64,000 nucleotides of DNA from Phylloscopus collybita (GCA_027886175.1 JAJNNQ010000093.1:124001-188000); one strand, 5' to 3'; positions 37,201 to 51,900 are shown, numbered from the stretch's first letter. Translations and numbers: made by a program. The notes: generated by a model not told the origin, from the sequence alone.

Positions 37201-38269
37201 ATATCCTCATTTGTATGTAATTTTAGTAGGCATAAGCCCAGTGGCAGGCAGACAGCATTAGACACGAACGGTGGCCCTTTTCCATGGGAAACCAAAGTGT
37301 CCGCCCCAGGTTACTGATGTCAATTTGTAGGAAGCCTTTGGCTCTACAGGGGCAGACAAACTTCCATCTGGTGGTAGATTGCACCTGGGAGACATCCTCA
37401 TTTGTATGGAATTTTAGTGGGATTTTAATAGGCAGAAGCCTAGTGGCATGCACAAGTCATTAGGCACGAACGCTGGCCCATTTCCATGGGAAACCAAAGT
37501 CTCCACTCCAGGGTCCTGGTGTGAGTTTGTAGGAGGCCTTTGGCACTACAAGAGCAGACAAAGTTCCATCTGGTGGTTGATTGCATCGAGGAGATATCCT
37601 CATTTGTATGGAATTTCAGCAGGCAGAAGCCCAGTGGCAGGCAGACAGCATTAGACACAAACAATGGACCTTTTCCATGGGAAACCAAAGTCTCCACCCC
37701 AGCTTCTTGATGTCAATTTGTAGGAGGCCTTTGGCACTACGGGGGCAGACAAACTTCCACCCGGTGGTAGATTACACCTGGGAGATATCATCATTTTTAT
37801 GGAACTTCAGCAGTCATAAACACAGTGCCAGGCAAAGAGCATTAGACAGGAACGGTGGTCCTTTTCCATGGGAAACCAAAGTCTCCACCATAGGTTCCTG
37901 ATGGCAGTTTGTAGGAGGCCTTTGGCATTACAAGGGCAGAGAAACTTCCATCTGGTGTTAGGTTGTAGCTGGGAGATATACTCATTTGTATGGAATTTTA
38001 GTGGAATTTTAGTAGGCAGAATCCCAGCAGCAGGTAGATAGAATTAGACATGAATAGTGGCTCATTTCCATGGGAAACCAAAGTCTCCATCCCCCGTTCC
38101 TGATGTCAGTCTGTAAGAGGCGATTGGAACTACAAGGGCAGAAAAAATTCCATCTGGTGGTAGATTGGACCTGGGAGATATCGCCATTTGTATGGAATTT
38201 TAGTGGTATTTTAGTAGGCAGAAGTCCAGCGGCAGGCAGACAGCATTACACACGAACGCTGCCCAATAT
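34275..38269 (+). repeat. Diverged monomers keeping HOR1 monomer order (relic block)
   Basis: No perfect period is visible, but monomer types follow the HOR1 order. About 34.74 kb matches 3.90 kb, 35.36-35.70 kb matches 4.13-4.47 kb, 36.67-36.80 kb matches 4.66-4.81 kb, and 36.81-37.64 kb matches 5.40-6.23 kb at a nearly constant offset of 31,412. Three HOR1 monomers (about 4.81-5.40 kb) have no counterpart here, and that fusion falls in the GAGATATCCTCATTT segment. Confidence 0.75.
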
Positions 38270-39640
38270 CCATGGGAAACCAAAGTCTCCAACCCAGGCT
38301 CCTCATGTCAGTTTGTAGGAGGCCTTTGGCATTAAAAGGGCAGACAAACTTCCATCTGGTGGGAAATTGCATTTGGGAGATATCCTCATTTCTAGGGAAT
38401 TTTGGTAGGCTTCTGCCCACTGGCAGGCAGACAGCATTAGACAAGAACGGTGGCCCTTTTCCATGGAAAGACAAATTATCCATCCTATGTTCCTGATGTC
38501 AGTTTTTAGGAGGCTTTTGGCACTGCAAGGGCTGACAAACTTCCACCTGGTGGTAGATTACACCTGGGAGATATCCTCATTTTTATGGAATTTTAGTGGT
38601 ATTTTAGTACTCAGAAGCCCAATGGCAGACAGACAGCATTAAACATGAATGGTGGGCCTTTTCTATAGGAAACCAAAGTCTCCAGATGAGGTTCCGAATG
38701 TCAGTTTGAAGGAGGCCTTTGGCACTGCAAGAGCAGACAAATTTCCATCTGGTGGCATATTGCGTCTGGGAGATATCCTCATTTTTATGTAATTTCAGTA
38801 GTCATAAGTCAGTGGCAAGGAGACAGCATTAAACACCAAGGGTGGCCCTTTTCCATGGGAAACCAAAGCGTCCTCTCCAGGTTCCTGATGTCAATTTGTA
38901 GGAGGCCGTTGGATTACAAGGGCAGACAAACTTTCAACTGGTGGTAGACTCCATCTGGGAGATATCCTCATTTTTATGGAATTTTACTAGGCATACGCCC
39001 AGTGGCAGGCACATAGCATTAGACAAAAAGGGTGGCCCATTTCCATGGGAAAACAAAGTCTCCACCGCACGTTCCTGATGTCAATTTTTAGGAGGCCTTT
39101 GGCACTTCAAGGGCAGACAAACTTCCACCTGGTGGTAGATTGCACCTGGGACTTATCAGCATTTGTATGGAACTGCAGCAGTCATAACCACAGTGCCAGG
39201 CAGACAGCATTAGACACGAACGGTGGCCCTTTTCCATGGGAAACCAAAGTCTACGCCCCAGGTTCCTGATGTTAATTTGTAGGAAGCCTTTAACACTACA
39301 AGGGCAGACAAACTTCCATCTGGTGGTAGATTGCACCTGGGAGGTATCCTCATTTGTATGGAATTTTAGTGGAATTTTAGTAGGCATAAGCCCAGTATCT
39401 GGCAGACAGCATTACACACGAACAGTGGCCCTTTTCCATGGGAAACCAAAATCTGCACCCCATGTTGCTGATGTCACTTTGTAGGAGACGTTTTCCAATA
39501 TAAGGGCAGAGAAACTTCCATCTGGTTGTAGATTGCACCTGGGAGATATCCTCATTTTTATGGAGTTTTAGTGGAATTTTAGTAGGAAGAAACCCCGTGG
39601 CAGGCAGACAGCATTAGACAAGAAAAATGGCCCATTTGAT
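38270..39640 (+). repeat. HOR2 progenitor-like block (offset 4882 to HOR2)
   Basis: About 1.4 kb, or seven monomers, matches 43152-44522 at a constant offset of 4882 bp with scattered substitutions. The offset exceeds the HOR2 period by 966 bp, about five monomers, so it is not simply one more HOR2 copy. Both ends run into monomers that are not aligned with HOR2 at this offset. Confidence 0.8.
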
Positions 39641-41097
39641 GGAAAACCAAAGTCTCCACCCCTCGTTCCTGATGTCCGTTTCTAGGAGGCCTTTGGCACT
39701 ACAAGGGCAGACAAACTTCCGTCTGGTGGTTGATTGCATCGTTGAGATATCCTCATTTTTATGGAATTTCATCAGGTAGAAGCCCAGTGGCAGGCAGACA
39801 GCATTAGAGAGGAACGGTGGCCCTTTTCCATGGGAAAACAAAGTCTCCAACCAGGCTCCTGATGTCAGTTTTTAGTAGGCCTTTGGCATTAAAAGAGCAG
39901 ACAAACTTCCATCTGGTGGGAAATTTTGTTAGGGAGATATCCTCATTTGTTTGTAATTTCAGTAGTCATAAGCCCAGTGGCAAGGAGACAGCATTAAACA
40001 ACAAGGGTGCCCCTTTTCCATGGGAAACCAAAGCCTCCTTTCCAGAATCCTGATGTCAGTTTGTAGGAGGCCTTTGGCATTACAAGGGCAGACAAACTTT
40101 CATCTGGTGGTAGACTCCATCTGGGAGATATCCTCATTTGTACGGGATTTTACTAGGCATAATCCCAGTGGCAGTCACATAGCATTAGACACAAACAGTG
40201 GCCCATTTCCATGGGAAAACAAAGTCTCCACCCCATGTTCCTGATGTCAATTTATAGAAGGCGTTTGGAACTACAAGGGCAGAAAAACTTCCATCTGGTG
40301 GTAGATTGCACCTGGGAGATATCCTCATTTCTCTGGAATTTTATTGGAATTTTATTACGAAGATCCCCAGTGGCAGGCAGACAGCTTTAGACACGAACGG
40401 TGGCCCATTTCCATGGGAAACCAAAGTCTCCACCCCACGTTCCTGATGTCCGTTACTAGGAGGCCTTCGGCAGTACAAGGGTAGACAAACTTCCACCTGG
40501 TGGTAGATTGCTCCTGGGAGATATCCTCATTTGTATGGACCTTCAGCAGTCATAACCACAGTGCCAGGCAGACAGCATTAGACAGGAACGGTGGTCCTTT
40601 TCCTAGGGAAACCAAAGTCTCCACACCACGTTCCCGATGTCAGGTTTTAGTAGGCCATTGACAGTACAAGGGCAGAAAAACTTCCATCTGGTGGTTGATT
40701 GCATCGGGAAGATATCCACATTTGTATGGAATTTCAGCAGATAGAAGCCCAGTGGCAGGCAGACAGCATTAGACACGAACGGTGGCCCTTTTCCATGGGA
40801 AAACAAAGTCTCCAACCCAGGCTCCTGATGTCAGTTTGTAGGAGGCCTTTGGCACTACAAGGGCAGACAAACCTCCATCTCGTGGTGGATCGCACCTCGT
40901 AGATGTCCTTATTTGTATGGAATTTTAGTGGTATTTTAGTACTCAGAAGCCCAGTTGCAGACAGAGAGCATTAAACATGAACGGTGGGCCTTTTCCATAG
41001 GAAACCAAAGTCTCCACGCCAGGTTCCGAATGTCAGTATAAAGGAGGCCTTTGGCACTGCAAGAGCAGACAAACTTCCATCTGGTGGCATATTGCAT
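39641..41097 (+). repeat. Diverged satellite monomers left of HOR2
   Basis: The monomers are related to several HOR2 monomers but not in one continuous register. The last one (TTCCGAATGTCAG type, about 40.9-41.1 kb) resembles 43.46-43.66 kb in HOR2. No other feature is seen here. Confidence 0.8.
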
Positions 41098-44000
41098 CTG
41101 GGAGATATCCTCATTTGTATGGAACTTCAGCAGTCATAACCACAGTGCCAGGCAGACAGCATTAGACAGGAACGGTGGTCCTTTTCCATGGGAAACCAAA
41201 GTCTCCACCCCAGGTTCCTGATGGCAGTTTGTAGGAGGCCTTTGGAAACACAAGGGCAGAGAATCTTCCATCTGGTGTTAGATTGCACCTGGGAGATATA
41301 CTCATTTGTATGGAATTTTAGTGGAATATTAGTAGACAGAATCCCAGCTGCAGGTAGACAGAATTAGACATGAATAGTGGCTCATTTCCATGGGAAACCA
41401 AAGTCTCCACCCCAGGTTCCTCATGTCATTTTCTAGGAGGCCTCTGGCACTACAGGAGGAGACAAAGTTCCAATTGGTGGCATATTGCATCTAGGAGATA
41501 TCCTCATTTGTATGTAATTTTAATAGCCATAAGCCCAGTGGCAGGCAGACAGTATTAGACGCGAACGGTGGCCCTTTTCCATGGGAAACCAAAGTCTCCG
41601 CCTCAGGTTCTTGATGTCAATTTGTAGGAAGCCTTTGGCTCTTCAGGGGCAGACAAACTTCCATCTGGTGGTAGATTGCACCTGGGAGACATCCTCATTT
41701 GTATAGAATTTTAGTGGAATTTTAGTCGGCATAAGCCCAGTGTCTCGCAGACAGCATTAGACACGAACTGTGGTCCATTTCCTCGGGAAACCAAAGTCTC
41801 CATCTCACGTGCCTGATGTCAGTTTGTAGGAGGCCTTTGGCACTACAAGGGCAGATAAACTTCCAACTGGTGGTAGATTCCGTGCGGGAGATATCCTCAT
41901 TTGTGAGGAATTTCAGCAGGCATAACCCCAGTGGCAGGCAGACAGCATTAGACACAAACGGTGGTCCTTTTCCATGGGAAACCGAAGTCTCTACCCCACG
42001 TTCCTGATATTAGTTTGTAAGAGGCCTTTGGAAGTACAAGGGCAGAAAAACTTCCATCTGGTGGTAGATTGCACCTGGGAGATATCCTCATTTTTATGGA
42101 ATTTCAGTGGTATTAAAGTAGGCAGAAATCCAGCAGCAGGCAGACTGCTTTACACACGAACGCTGGCCCATATCCATGGGAAACCAAAGTCTCCACTCCA
42201 GGCTCCTCATGTCAGTTTATAGAAGGCCTTTGGAAATACAAGGGCAGAAAAACTTATATCTGGCGGTAGACTGCACGCGGGAGATGTCTTCATTTGTATG
42301 GAATTTCAGTGGAATTTTCGTAGGTAGAAGCCCAATGGCCGACAGACATTATTAGACACGAACGGTGGACCATTTCCATGAGAAACCAAAGTCTCCACCC
42401 CAGGTTCCTGATGTCAGTTTTTAGGAGGCCTTTGGCACTAGAAGGGCAAACAAACTTCCAACTGGTGGGAGATTCCATCTGGGAAATATCCTCATTTGTG
42501 AGGAATTTCAGTAGGCATAACTCCAGTGGCAGGCAGACAGCATTAGACACGAACAGTGGCCCTTTTCCATGGGAAACCAAAATCTCCACCCCATGTTGCT
42601 GATGTCACTTTGTAGGAGGCGTTTTCCAATATAAGGGCAGAGAAACTTCCATCTGGTGGTAGATTGCACCTGGGAGATATCCTCATTTCTATGGAGTTTT
42701 AGTGGAATTTTAGTAGGAAGAAGCACAGTGGCAGGCAGACAGCATTAGACACGAACAATGGCCCATTTTTATGGGAAACCAAAGTCTCCACCCCACGTTC
42801 CTGATGTCCGTTTCTAGGAGGCCTTTGACACTACAAAGGTAGACAAACTTCCGTCTGGTGGTTGATTGCATCGGGGAGATATCCTCATTTGTATGGAACT
42901 TCAGCAGGTAGAAGCCCAGTGGCAGGCAGACAGCATTAGACATGAACGGTGGCCCTTTTCCCATGGGCAGCCAAAGTCTCCAAGCCATGTTCCTGATGTC
43001 AGGTTTTAGGAGGCCTTTGGCAGTACAAGGGCAAACAAACTTCCGTCTGGTGGCTGATTGCATCGGGGAGATATCCTCATTTGTATGGAATTTCAGCAGG
43101 TAAAAGCCCAGTGGCAGGCAGACAGCATTAGACACGAACGGTGGCCCTTTTCCATGGGAAAACAAAGTCTCCAACCCAGGCTCCTGATGTCAGTTTGTAG
43201 GAGGCCTTTGGCATAAAAAGGGCAGACAAACTTCCATCTGGTGGGAAATTGCATTTGGGAGATATCCTCATTTGTAGGGAATTTTGGTAGGCTTCTGCCC
43301 ACTGGCAGGCAGACAGCATTAGACACGAACAGTGGCCCCTTTCCATGGAAAAACAAATTATCCATCCTATGTTCCTGATGTCAGTTTTTAGGAGGCTTTT
43401 GGCACTGCAAGGGCTGACAAACTTCCACCTGGTGGTAGATTGCACCTGGGAGATATCCTCATTTTTATGGAATTTTAGTGGTATTTTAGTACTCAGAAGC
43501 CCAATGGCAGACAGACAGCATTAAACATGAATGGTGGGCCTTTTCTATAGGAAACCAAAGTCTCCAGGTGAGGTTCCGAATGTCAGTTTGAAGGAGGCCT
43601 TTGGCACTGCAAGAGCAGACAAATTTCCATCTGGTGGCATATTGCGTCTGGGAGATATCCTCATTTGTATGTAATTTCAGTAGTCATAAGTCAGTGGCAA
43701 GGAGACAGCATTAAACACCAAGGGTGGCCCTTTTCCATGGGAAACCAAAGCGTCCTCTCCAGGTTCCTGATGTCAGTTTGTAGGAGGCCGTTGCATTACA
43801 AGGGCAGACAAACTTTCAACTGGTGGTAGACTCCATCTGGGAGATATCCTCATTTTTATGGAATTTTACTAGGCATACGCCCAGTGGCAGGCACATAGCA
43901 TTAGACAAAAAGGGTGGCCCATTTCCATGGGAAAACAAAGTCTCCACCGCACGTTCCTGATGTCAATTTTTAGGAGGCCTTTGGCACTTCAAGGGCAGAC

Positions 44001-45013
44001 AAACTTCCACCTGGTGGTAGATTGCACCTGGGACTTATCAGCCTTTGTATGGAACTGCAGCAGTCATAACCACAGTGCCAGGCAGACAGCATTAGACATG
44101 AACGGTGGCCCTTTTCCATGGGAAACCAAAGTCTACGCCCCAGGTTCCTGATGTTAATTTGTAGGAAGCCTTTAACACTACAAGGGCAGACAAACTTCCA
44201 TCTGGTGGTAGATTGCACCTGGGAGGTATCCTCATTTGTATGGAATTTTAGTGGAATTTTAGTAGGCATAAGCCCAGTATCTGGCAGACAGCATTACACA
44301 CGAACAGTGGCCTTTTTCCATGGGAAACCAAAATCTCCACCCCATGTTGCTGATGTCACTTTGTAGGAGACGTTTTCCAATATAAGGGCAGAGAAACTTC
44401 CATCTGGTTGTAGATTGCACCTGGGAGATATCCTCATTTTTATGGAGTTTTAGTGGAATTTTAGTAGGAAGAAACCCCGTGGCAGGCAGACAGCATTAGA
44501 CACGAACAATGGCCCATTCTATGGGAAACCAAAGCCTCCACTCCGGGTTCCGGGTGTCATTTTGTAGGAGGCCTTTGGCACTACAAGGGCAGACAAAGTT
44601 CCGTCTTGTGTTTGATTGAATCGAGGAGATACCCTCATTTGTATGGAATTTCAGCAGGCAGAAGCCCAGTGGCAGGCAGACAGCATTAGACACGAACAAT
44701 GGACCTTTTCCATGGGAAACCAAAGTCTCCACCTCATGTTCCTGATGTCAGTTTGTAGGAGGCCTTTGGAAATACAAGGGCAGGCAAACTTCCATCTGGT
44801 GGTAGATTGCACCTGGGAGATAACCTCATTTCTATAGAATTTTAGTGGAATTTTAGTAGGCATAAGGCCAGTGGCTACCAGACAGCATTAGACACGAACG
44901 GTGGGCATTTCTTTGGGAAACAAAAGTCTCCACCCCCCGTTCGGGATGTCAGTTTTTAGGTGGCCTTTGGCACTACGGGGGCAGAAAAACTTCCACCCAG
45001 TGGTAGATTACAC
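41098..45013 (+). repeat. HOR2 unit 1 (20 monomers, 3916 bp)
   Basis: The period is read from landmarks that recur at exactly +3916, for example the monomers at 41.37 and 45.29 kb and at 42.71 and 46.63 kb. This first copy is the most diverged: it differs from the later copies at GCATAAGCCCAGTGTCTCG (41730) and in several other places. The left edge falls inside CTGGGAGATATCCTCATTTG. Confidence 0.93.
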
Positions 45014-48000
45014 CTGGGAGATATCCTCATTTGTATGGAACTTCAGCAGTCATCACCACAGTGCCAGGCAGACAGCATTAGACAGGAACGGTGGTCCTTT
45101 TCCTTGGGAAAGCAAAGTCTCCACCCCAGGTTCCTGATGGCAGTTTGTAGGAGGCCTTTGGAAACACAAGGGCAGAGAATCTTCCATCTGGTGTTAGATT
45201 GCACCTGGGAGATATACTCATTTGTATGGAATTTTAGTGGAATATTAGTAGACAGAATCCCAGCTGCAGGTAGACAGAATTAGACATGAATAGTGGCTCA
45301 TTTCCATGGGAAACCAAAGTCTCCACCCCAGGTTCCTCATGTCATTTTCTAGGAGGCCTCTGGCACTACAGGAGGAGACAAAGTTCCAATTGGTGGCATA
45401 TTGCATCTAGGAGATATCCTCATTTGTATGTAATTTTAATAGCCATAAGCCCAGTGGCAGGCAGGCAGTATTAGACGCGAACGGTGGCCCTTTTCCATGG
45501 GAAACCAAAGTCTCCGCCTCAGGTTCTTGATGTCAATTTGTAGGAAGCCTTTGGCTCTTCAGGGGCAGACAAACTTCCATCTGGTGGTAGATTGCACCTG
45601 GGAGACATCCTCATTTGTATAGAATTTTAGTGGAATTTTAGTCGGCGTAAGCCCAGTGAATCGCAGACAGCATTAGACACGAACTGTGGTCCATTTCCTT
45701 GGCAAACCAAAGTCTCCATCTCACGTGCCTGATGTCAGTTTGTAGGAGGCCTTTGGCACTACAAGGGCAGATAAACTTCCAACTGGTGGTAGATTCCGTG
45801 GGGGAGATATCCTCATTTGTGAGGAATTTCAGCAGGCATAACCCCAGTGGCAGGCAGACAGCATTAGACACAAACGGTGGTCCTTTTCCATGGGAAACCG
45901 AAGTCTCTACCCCACGTTCCTGATAGTAGTTTGCAAGAGGCCTTTGGAAGTACAACGGCAGAAAAACTTCCATCTGGTGGTAGATTGCACCTGGGAGATA
46001 TCCTCATTTTTATGGAATTTCAGTGGTATTAAAGTAGGCAGAAATCCAGCGGCAGGCAGACTGCTTTACACATGAACGCTGGCCCATATCCATGGGAAAC
46101 CAAAGTCTCCACTCCAGGCTCCTCATGTCAGTTTATAGAAGGCCTTTGGAAATACAAGGGCAGAAAAACTTATATCTGGCGGTAGACTGCACCCGGGAGA
46201 TGTCTTCATTTGTATGGAATTTCAGTGGAATTTTCGTAGGTAGAAGCCCAATGGCCGACAGACATTATTAGACACGAACGGTGGCCCATTTCCATGAGAA
46301 ACCAAAGTCTCCACCCCAGGTTCCTGATGTCAGTTTTTAGGAGGCCTTTGGCACTAGAAGGGCAAACAAACTTCTAACTGGTGGGAGATTCCATCTGGGA
46401 AATATCCTCATTTGTGAGGAATTTCAGTAGGCATAACTCCAGTGGCAGGCAGACAGCATTAGACACGAACAGTGGCCCTTTTCCATGGGAAACCAAAATC
46501 TCCACCCCATGTTGCTGATGTCACTTTGTAGGAGGCGTTTTCCAATATAAGGGCAGAGAAACTTCCATCTGGTTGTAGATTGCACCTGGGAGATATCCTC
46601 ATTTCTATGGAGTTTTAGTGGAATTTTAGTAGGAAGAAGCACAGTGGCAGGCAGACAGCATTAGACACGAACAATGGCCCATTTTTATGGGAAACCAAAG
46701 TCTCCACCCCACGTTCCTGATGTCCGTTTCTAGGAGGCCTTTGACACTACAAAGGTAGACAAACTTCCGTCTGGTGGTTGATTGCATCGGGGAGATATCC
46801 TCATTTGTATGGAACTTCAGCAGGTAGAAGCCCAGTGGCAGGCAGACAGCATTAGACATGAACAGTGGCCCTTTTCCCATGGGCAGCCAAAGTCTCCAAG
46901 CCACGTTCCTGATGTCAGGTTTTAGGAGGCCTTTGGCAGTACAAGGGCAAACAAACTTCCGTCTGGTGGCTGATTGCATCGGGGAGATATCCTCATTTGT
47001 ATGGAATTTCAGCAGGTAAAAGCCCAGTGGCAGGCAGACAGCATTAGACACGAACGGTGGCCCTTTTCCATGGGAAAACAAAGTCTCCAACCCAGGCTCC
47101 TGATGTCAGTTTGTAGGAGGCCTTTGGCATAAAAAGGGCAGACAAACTTCCATCTGGTGGGAAATTGCATTTGGGAGATATCCTCATTTGTAGGGAATTT
47201 TGGTAGGCTTCTGCCCACTGGCAGGCAGACAGCATTAGACACGAACAGTGGCCCCTTTCCATGGAAAAACAAATTATCCATCCTATGTTCCTGATGTCAG
47301 TTTTTAGGAGGCTTTTGGCACTGCAAGGGCTGACAAACTTCCACCTGGTGGTAGATTGCACCTGGGAGATATCCTCATTTTTATGGAATTTTAGTGGTAT
47401 TTTAGTACTCAGAAGCCCAATGGCAGACAGACAGCATTAAACATGAATGGTGGGCCTTTTCTATAGGAAACCAAAGTCTCCAGGTGAGGTTCCGAATGTC
47501 AGTTTGAAGGAGGCCTTTGGCACTGCAAGAGCAGACAAATTTCCATCTGGTGGCATATTGCGTCTGGGAGATATCCTCATTTGTATGTAATTTCAGTAGT
47601 CATAAGTCAGTGGCAAGGAGACAGCATTAAACACCAAGGGTGGCCCTTTTCCATGGGAAACCAAAGCGTCCTCTCCAGGTTCCTGATGTCAGTTTGTAGG
47701 AGGCCGTTGCATTACAAGGGCAGACAAACTTTCAACTGGTGGTAGACTCCATCTGGGAGATATCCTCATTTTTATGGAATTTTACTAGGCATACGCCCAG
47801 TGGCAGGCACATAGCATTAGACAAAAAGGGTGGCCCATTTCCATGGGAAAACAAAGTCTCCACCGCACGTTCCTGATGTCAATTTTTAGGAGGCCTTTGG
47901 CACTTCAAGGGCAGACAAACTTCCACCTGGTGGTAGATTGCACCTGGGACTTATCAGCCTTTGTATGGAACTGCAGCAGTCATAACCACAGTGCCAGGCA

Positions 48001-48929
48001 GACAGCATTAGACATGAACGGTGGCCCTTTTCCATGGGAAACCAAAGTCTACGCCCCAGGTTCCTGATGTTAATTTGTAGGAAGCCTTTAACACTACAAG
48101 GGCAGACAAACTTCCATCTGGTGGTAGATTGCACCTGGGAGGTATCCTCATTTGTATGGAATTTTAGTGGAATTTTAGTAGGCATAAGCCCAGTATCTGG
48201 CAGACAGCATTACACACGAACAGTGGCCTTTTTCCATGGGAAACCAAAATCTCCACCCCATGTTGCTGATGTCACTTTGTAGGAGACGTTTTCCAATATA
48301 AGGGCAGAGAAACTTCCATCTGGTTGTAGATTGCACCTGGGAGATATCCTCATTTTTATGGAGTTTTAGTGGAATTTTAGTAGGAAGAAACCCCGTGGCA
48401 GGCAGACAGCATTAGACACGAACAATGGCCCATTCTATGGGAAACCAAAGCCTCCACTCCGGGTTCCGGGTGTCATTTTGTAGGAGGCCTTTGGCACTAC
48501 AAGGGCAGACAAAGTTCCGTCTTGTGTTTGATTGAATCGAGGAGATACCCTCATTTGTATGGAATTTCAGCAGGCAGAAGCCCAGTGGCAGGCAGACAGC
48601 ATTAGACACGAACAATGGACCTTTTCCATGGGAAACCAAAGTCTCCACCTCATGTTCCTGATGTCAGTTTGTAGGAGGCCTTTGGAAATACAAGGGCAGG
48701 CAAACTTCCATCTGGTGGTAGATTGCACCTGGGAGATAACCTCATTTCTATAGAATTTTAGTGGAATTTTAGTAGGCATAAGGCCAGTGGCTACCAGACA
48801 GCATTAGACACGAACGGTGGGCATTTCTTTGGGAAACAAAAGTCTCCACCCCCCGTTCGGGATGTCAGTTTTTAGGTGGCCTTTGGCACTACGGGGGCAG
48901 AAAAACTTCCACCCAGTGGTAGATTACAC
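45014..48929 (+). repeat. HOR2 unit 2 (20 monomers, 3916 bp)
   Basis: It is nearly identical to units 3 and 4. It keeps CAGGTTCTTGATG (about 45522) as in unit 1, where units 3 and 4 read CAGGTCATTGATG. Confidence 0.95.
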
Positions 48930-51900
48930 CTGGGAGATATCCTCATTTGTATGGAACTTCAGCAGTCATCACCACAGTGCCAGGCAGACAGCATTAGACA
49001 GGAACGGTGGTCCTTTTCCTTGGGAAAGCAAAGTCTCCACCCCAGGTTCCTGATGGCAGTTTGTAGGAGGCCTTTGGAAACACAAGGGCAGAGAATCTTC
49101 CATCTGGTGTTAGATTGCACCTGGGAGATATACTCATTTGTATGGAATTTTAGTGGAATATTAGTAGACAGAATCCCAGCTGCAGGTAGACAGAATTAGA
49201 CATGAATAGTGGCTCATTTCCATGGGAAACCAAAGTCTCCACCCCAGGTTCCTCATGTCATTTTCTAGGAGGCCTCTGGCACTACAGGAGGAGACAAAGT
49301 TCCAATTGGTGGCATATTGCATCTAGGAGATATCCTCATTTGTATGTAATTTTAATAGCCATAAGCCCAGTGGCAGGCAGGCAGTATTAGACGCGAACGG
49401 TGGCCCTTTTCCATGGGAAACCAAAGTCTCCGCCTCAGGTCATTGATGTCAATTTGTAGGAAGCCTTTGGCTCTTCAGGGGCAGACAAACTTCCATCTGG
49501 TGGTAGATTGCACCTGGGAGACATCCTCATTTGTATAGAATTTTAGTGGAATTTTAGTCGGCGTAAGCCCAGTGAATCGCAGACAGCATTAGACACGAAC
49601 TGTGGTCCATTTCCTTGGCAAACCAAAGTCTCCATCTCACGTGCCTGATGTCAGTTTGTAGGAGGCCTTTGGCACTACAAGGGCAGATAAACTTCCAACT
49701 GGTGGTAGATTCCGTGGGGGAGATATCCTCATTTGTGAGGAATTTCAGCAGGCATAACCCCAGTGGCAGGCAGACAGCATTAGACACAAACGGTGGTCCT
49801 TTTCCATGGGAAACCGAAGTCTCTACCCCACGTTCCTGATAGTAGTTTGCAAGAGGCCTTTGGAAGTACAACGGCAGAAAAACTTCCATCTGGTGGTAGA
49901 TTGCACCTGGGAGATATCCTCATTTTTATGGAATTTCAGTGGTATTAAAGTAGGCAGAAATCCAGCGGCAGGCAGACTGCTTTACACATGAACGCTGGCC
50001 CATATCCATGGGAAACCAAAGTCTCCACTCCAGGCTCCTCATGTCAGTTTATAGAAGGCCTTTGGAAATACAAGGGCAGAAAAACTTATATCTGGCGGTA
50101 GACTGCACCCGGGAGATGTCTTCATTTGTATGGAATTTCAGTGGAATTTTCGTAGGTAGAAGCCCAATGGCCGACAGACATTATTAGACACGAACGGTGG
50201 CCCATTTCCATGAGAAACCAAAGTCTCCACCCCAGGTTCCTGATGTCAGTTTTTAGGAGGCCTTTGGCACTAGAAGGGCAAACAAACTTCTAACTGGTGG
50301 GAGATTCCATCTGGGAAATATCCTCATTTGTGAGGAATTTCAGTAGGCATAACTCCAGTGGCAGGCAGACAGCATTAGACACGAACAGTGGCCCTTTTCC
50401 ATGGGAAACCAAAATCTCCACCCCATGTTGCTGATGTCACTTTGTAGGAGGCGTTTTCCAATATAAGGGCAGAGAAACTTCCATCTGGTTGTAGATTGCA
50501 CCTGGGAGATATCCTCATTTCTATGGAGTTTTAGTGGAATTTTAGTAGGAAGAAGCACAGTGGCAGGCAGACAGCATTAGACACGAACAATGGCCCATTT
50601 TTATGGGAAACCAAAGTCTCCACCCCACGTTCCTGATGTCCGTTTCTAGGAGGCCTTTGACACTACAAAGGTAGACAAACTTCCGTCTGGTGGTTGATTG
50701 CATCGGGGAGATATCCTCATTTGTATGGAACTTCAGCAGGTAGAAGCCCAGTGGCAGGCAGACAGCATTAGACATGAACAGTGGCCCTTTTCCCATGGGC
50801 AGCCAAAGTCTCCAAGCCACGTTCCTGATGTCAGGTTTTAGGAGGCCTTTGGCAGTACAAGGGCAAACAAACTTCCGTCTGGTGGCTGATTGCATCGGGG
50901 AGATATCCTCATTTGTATGGAATTTCAGCAGGTAAAAGCCCAGTGGCAGGCAGACAGCATTAGACACGAACGGTGGCCCTTTTCCATGGGAAAACAAAGT
51001 CTCCAACCCAGGCTCCTGATGTCAGTTTGTAGGAGGCCTTTGGCATAAAAAGGGCAGACAAACTTCCATCTGGTGGGAAATTGCATTTGGGAGATATCCT
51101 CATTTGTAGGGAATTTTGGTAGGCTTCTGCCCACTGGCAGGCAGACAGCATTAGACACGAACAGTGGCCCCTTTCCATGGAAAAACAAATTATCCATCCT
51201 ATGTTCCTGATGTCAGTTTTTAGGAGGCTTTTGGCACTGCAAGGGCTGACAAACTTCCACCTGGTGGTAGATTGCACCTGGGAGATATCCTCATTTTTAT
51301 GGAATTTTAGTGGTATTTTAGTACTCAGAAGCCCAATGGCAGACAGACAGCATTAAACATGAATGGTGGGCCTTTTCTATAGGAAACCAAAGTCTCCAGG
51401 TGAGGTTCCGAATGTCAGTTTGAAGGAGGCCTTTGGCACTGCAAGAGCAGACAAATTTCCATCTGGTGGCATATTGCGTCTGGGAGATATCCTCATTTGT
51501 ATGTAATTTCAGTAGTCATAAGTCAGTGGCAAGGAGACAGCATTAAACACCAAGGGTGGCCCTTTTCCATGGGAAACCAAAGCGTCCTCTCCAGGTTCCT
51601 GATGTCAGTTTGTAGGAGGCCGTTGCATTACAAGGGCAGACAAACTTTCAACTGGTGGTAGACTCCATCTGGGAGATATCCTCATTTTTATGGAATTTTA
51701 CTAGGCATACGCCCAGTGGCAGGCACATAGCATTAGACAAAAAGGGTGGCCCATTTCCATGGGAAAACAAAGTCTCCACCGCACGTTCCTGATGTCAATT
51801 TTTAGGAGGCCTTTGGCACTTCAAGGGCAGACAAACTTCCACCTGGTGGTAGATTGCACCTGGGACTTATCAGCCTTTGTATGGAACTGCAGCAGTCATA

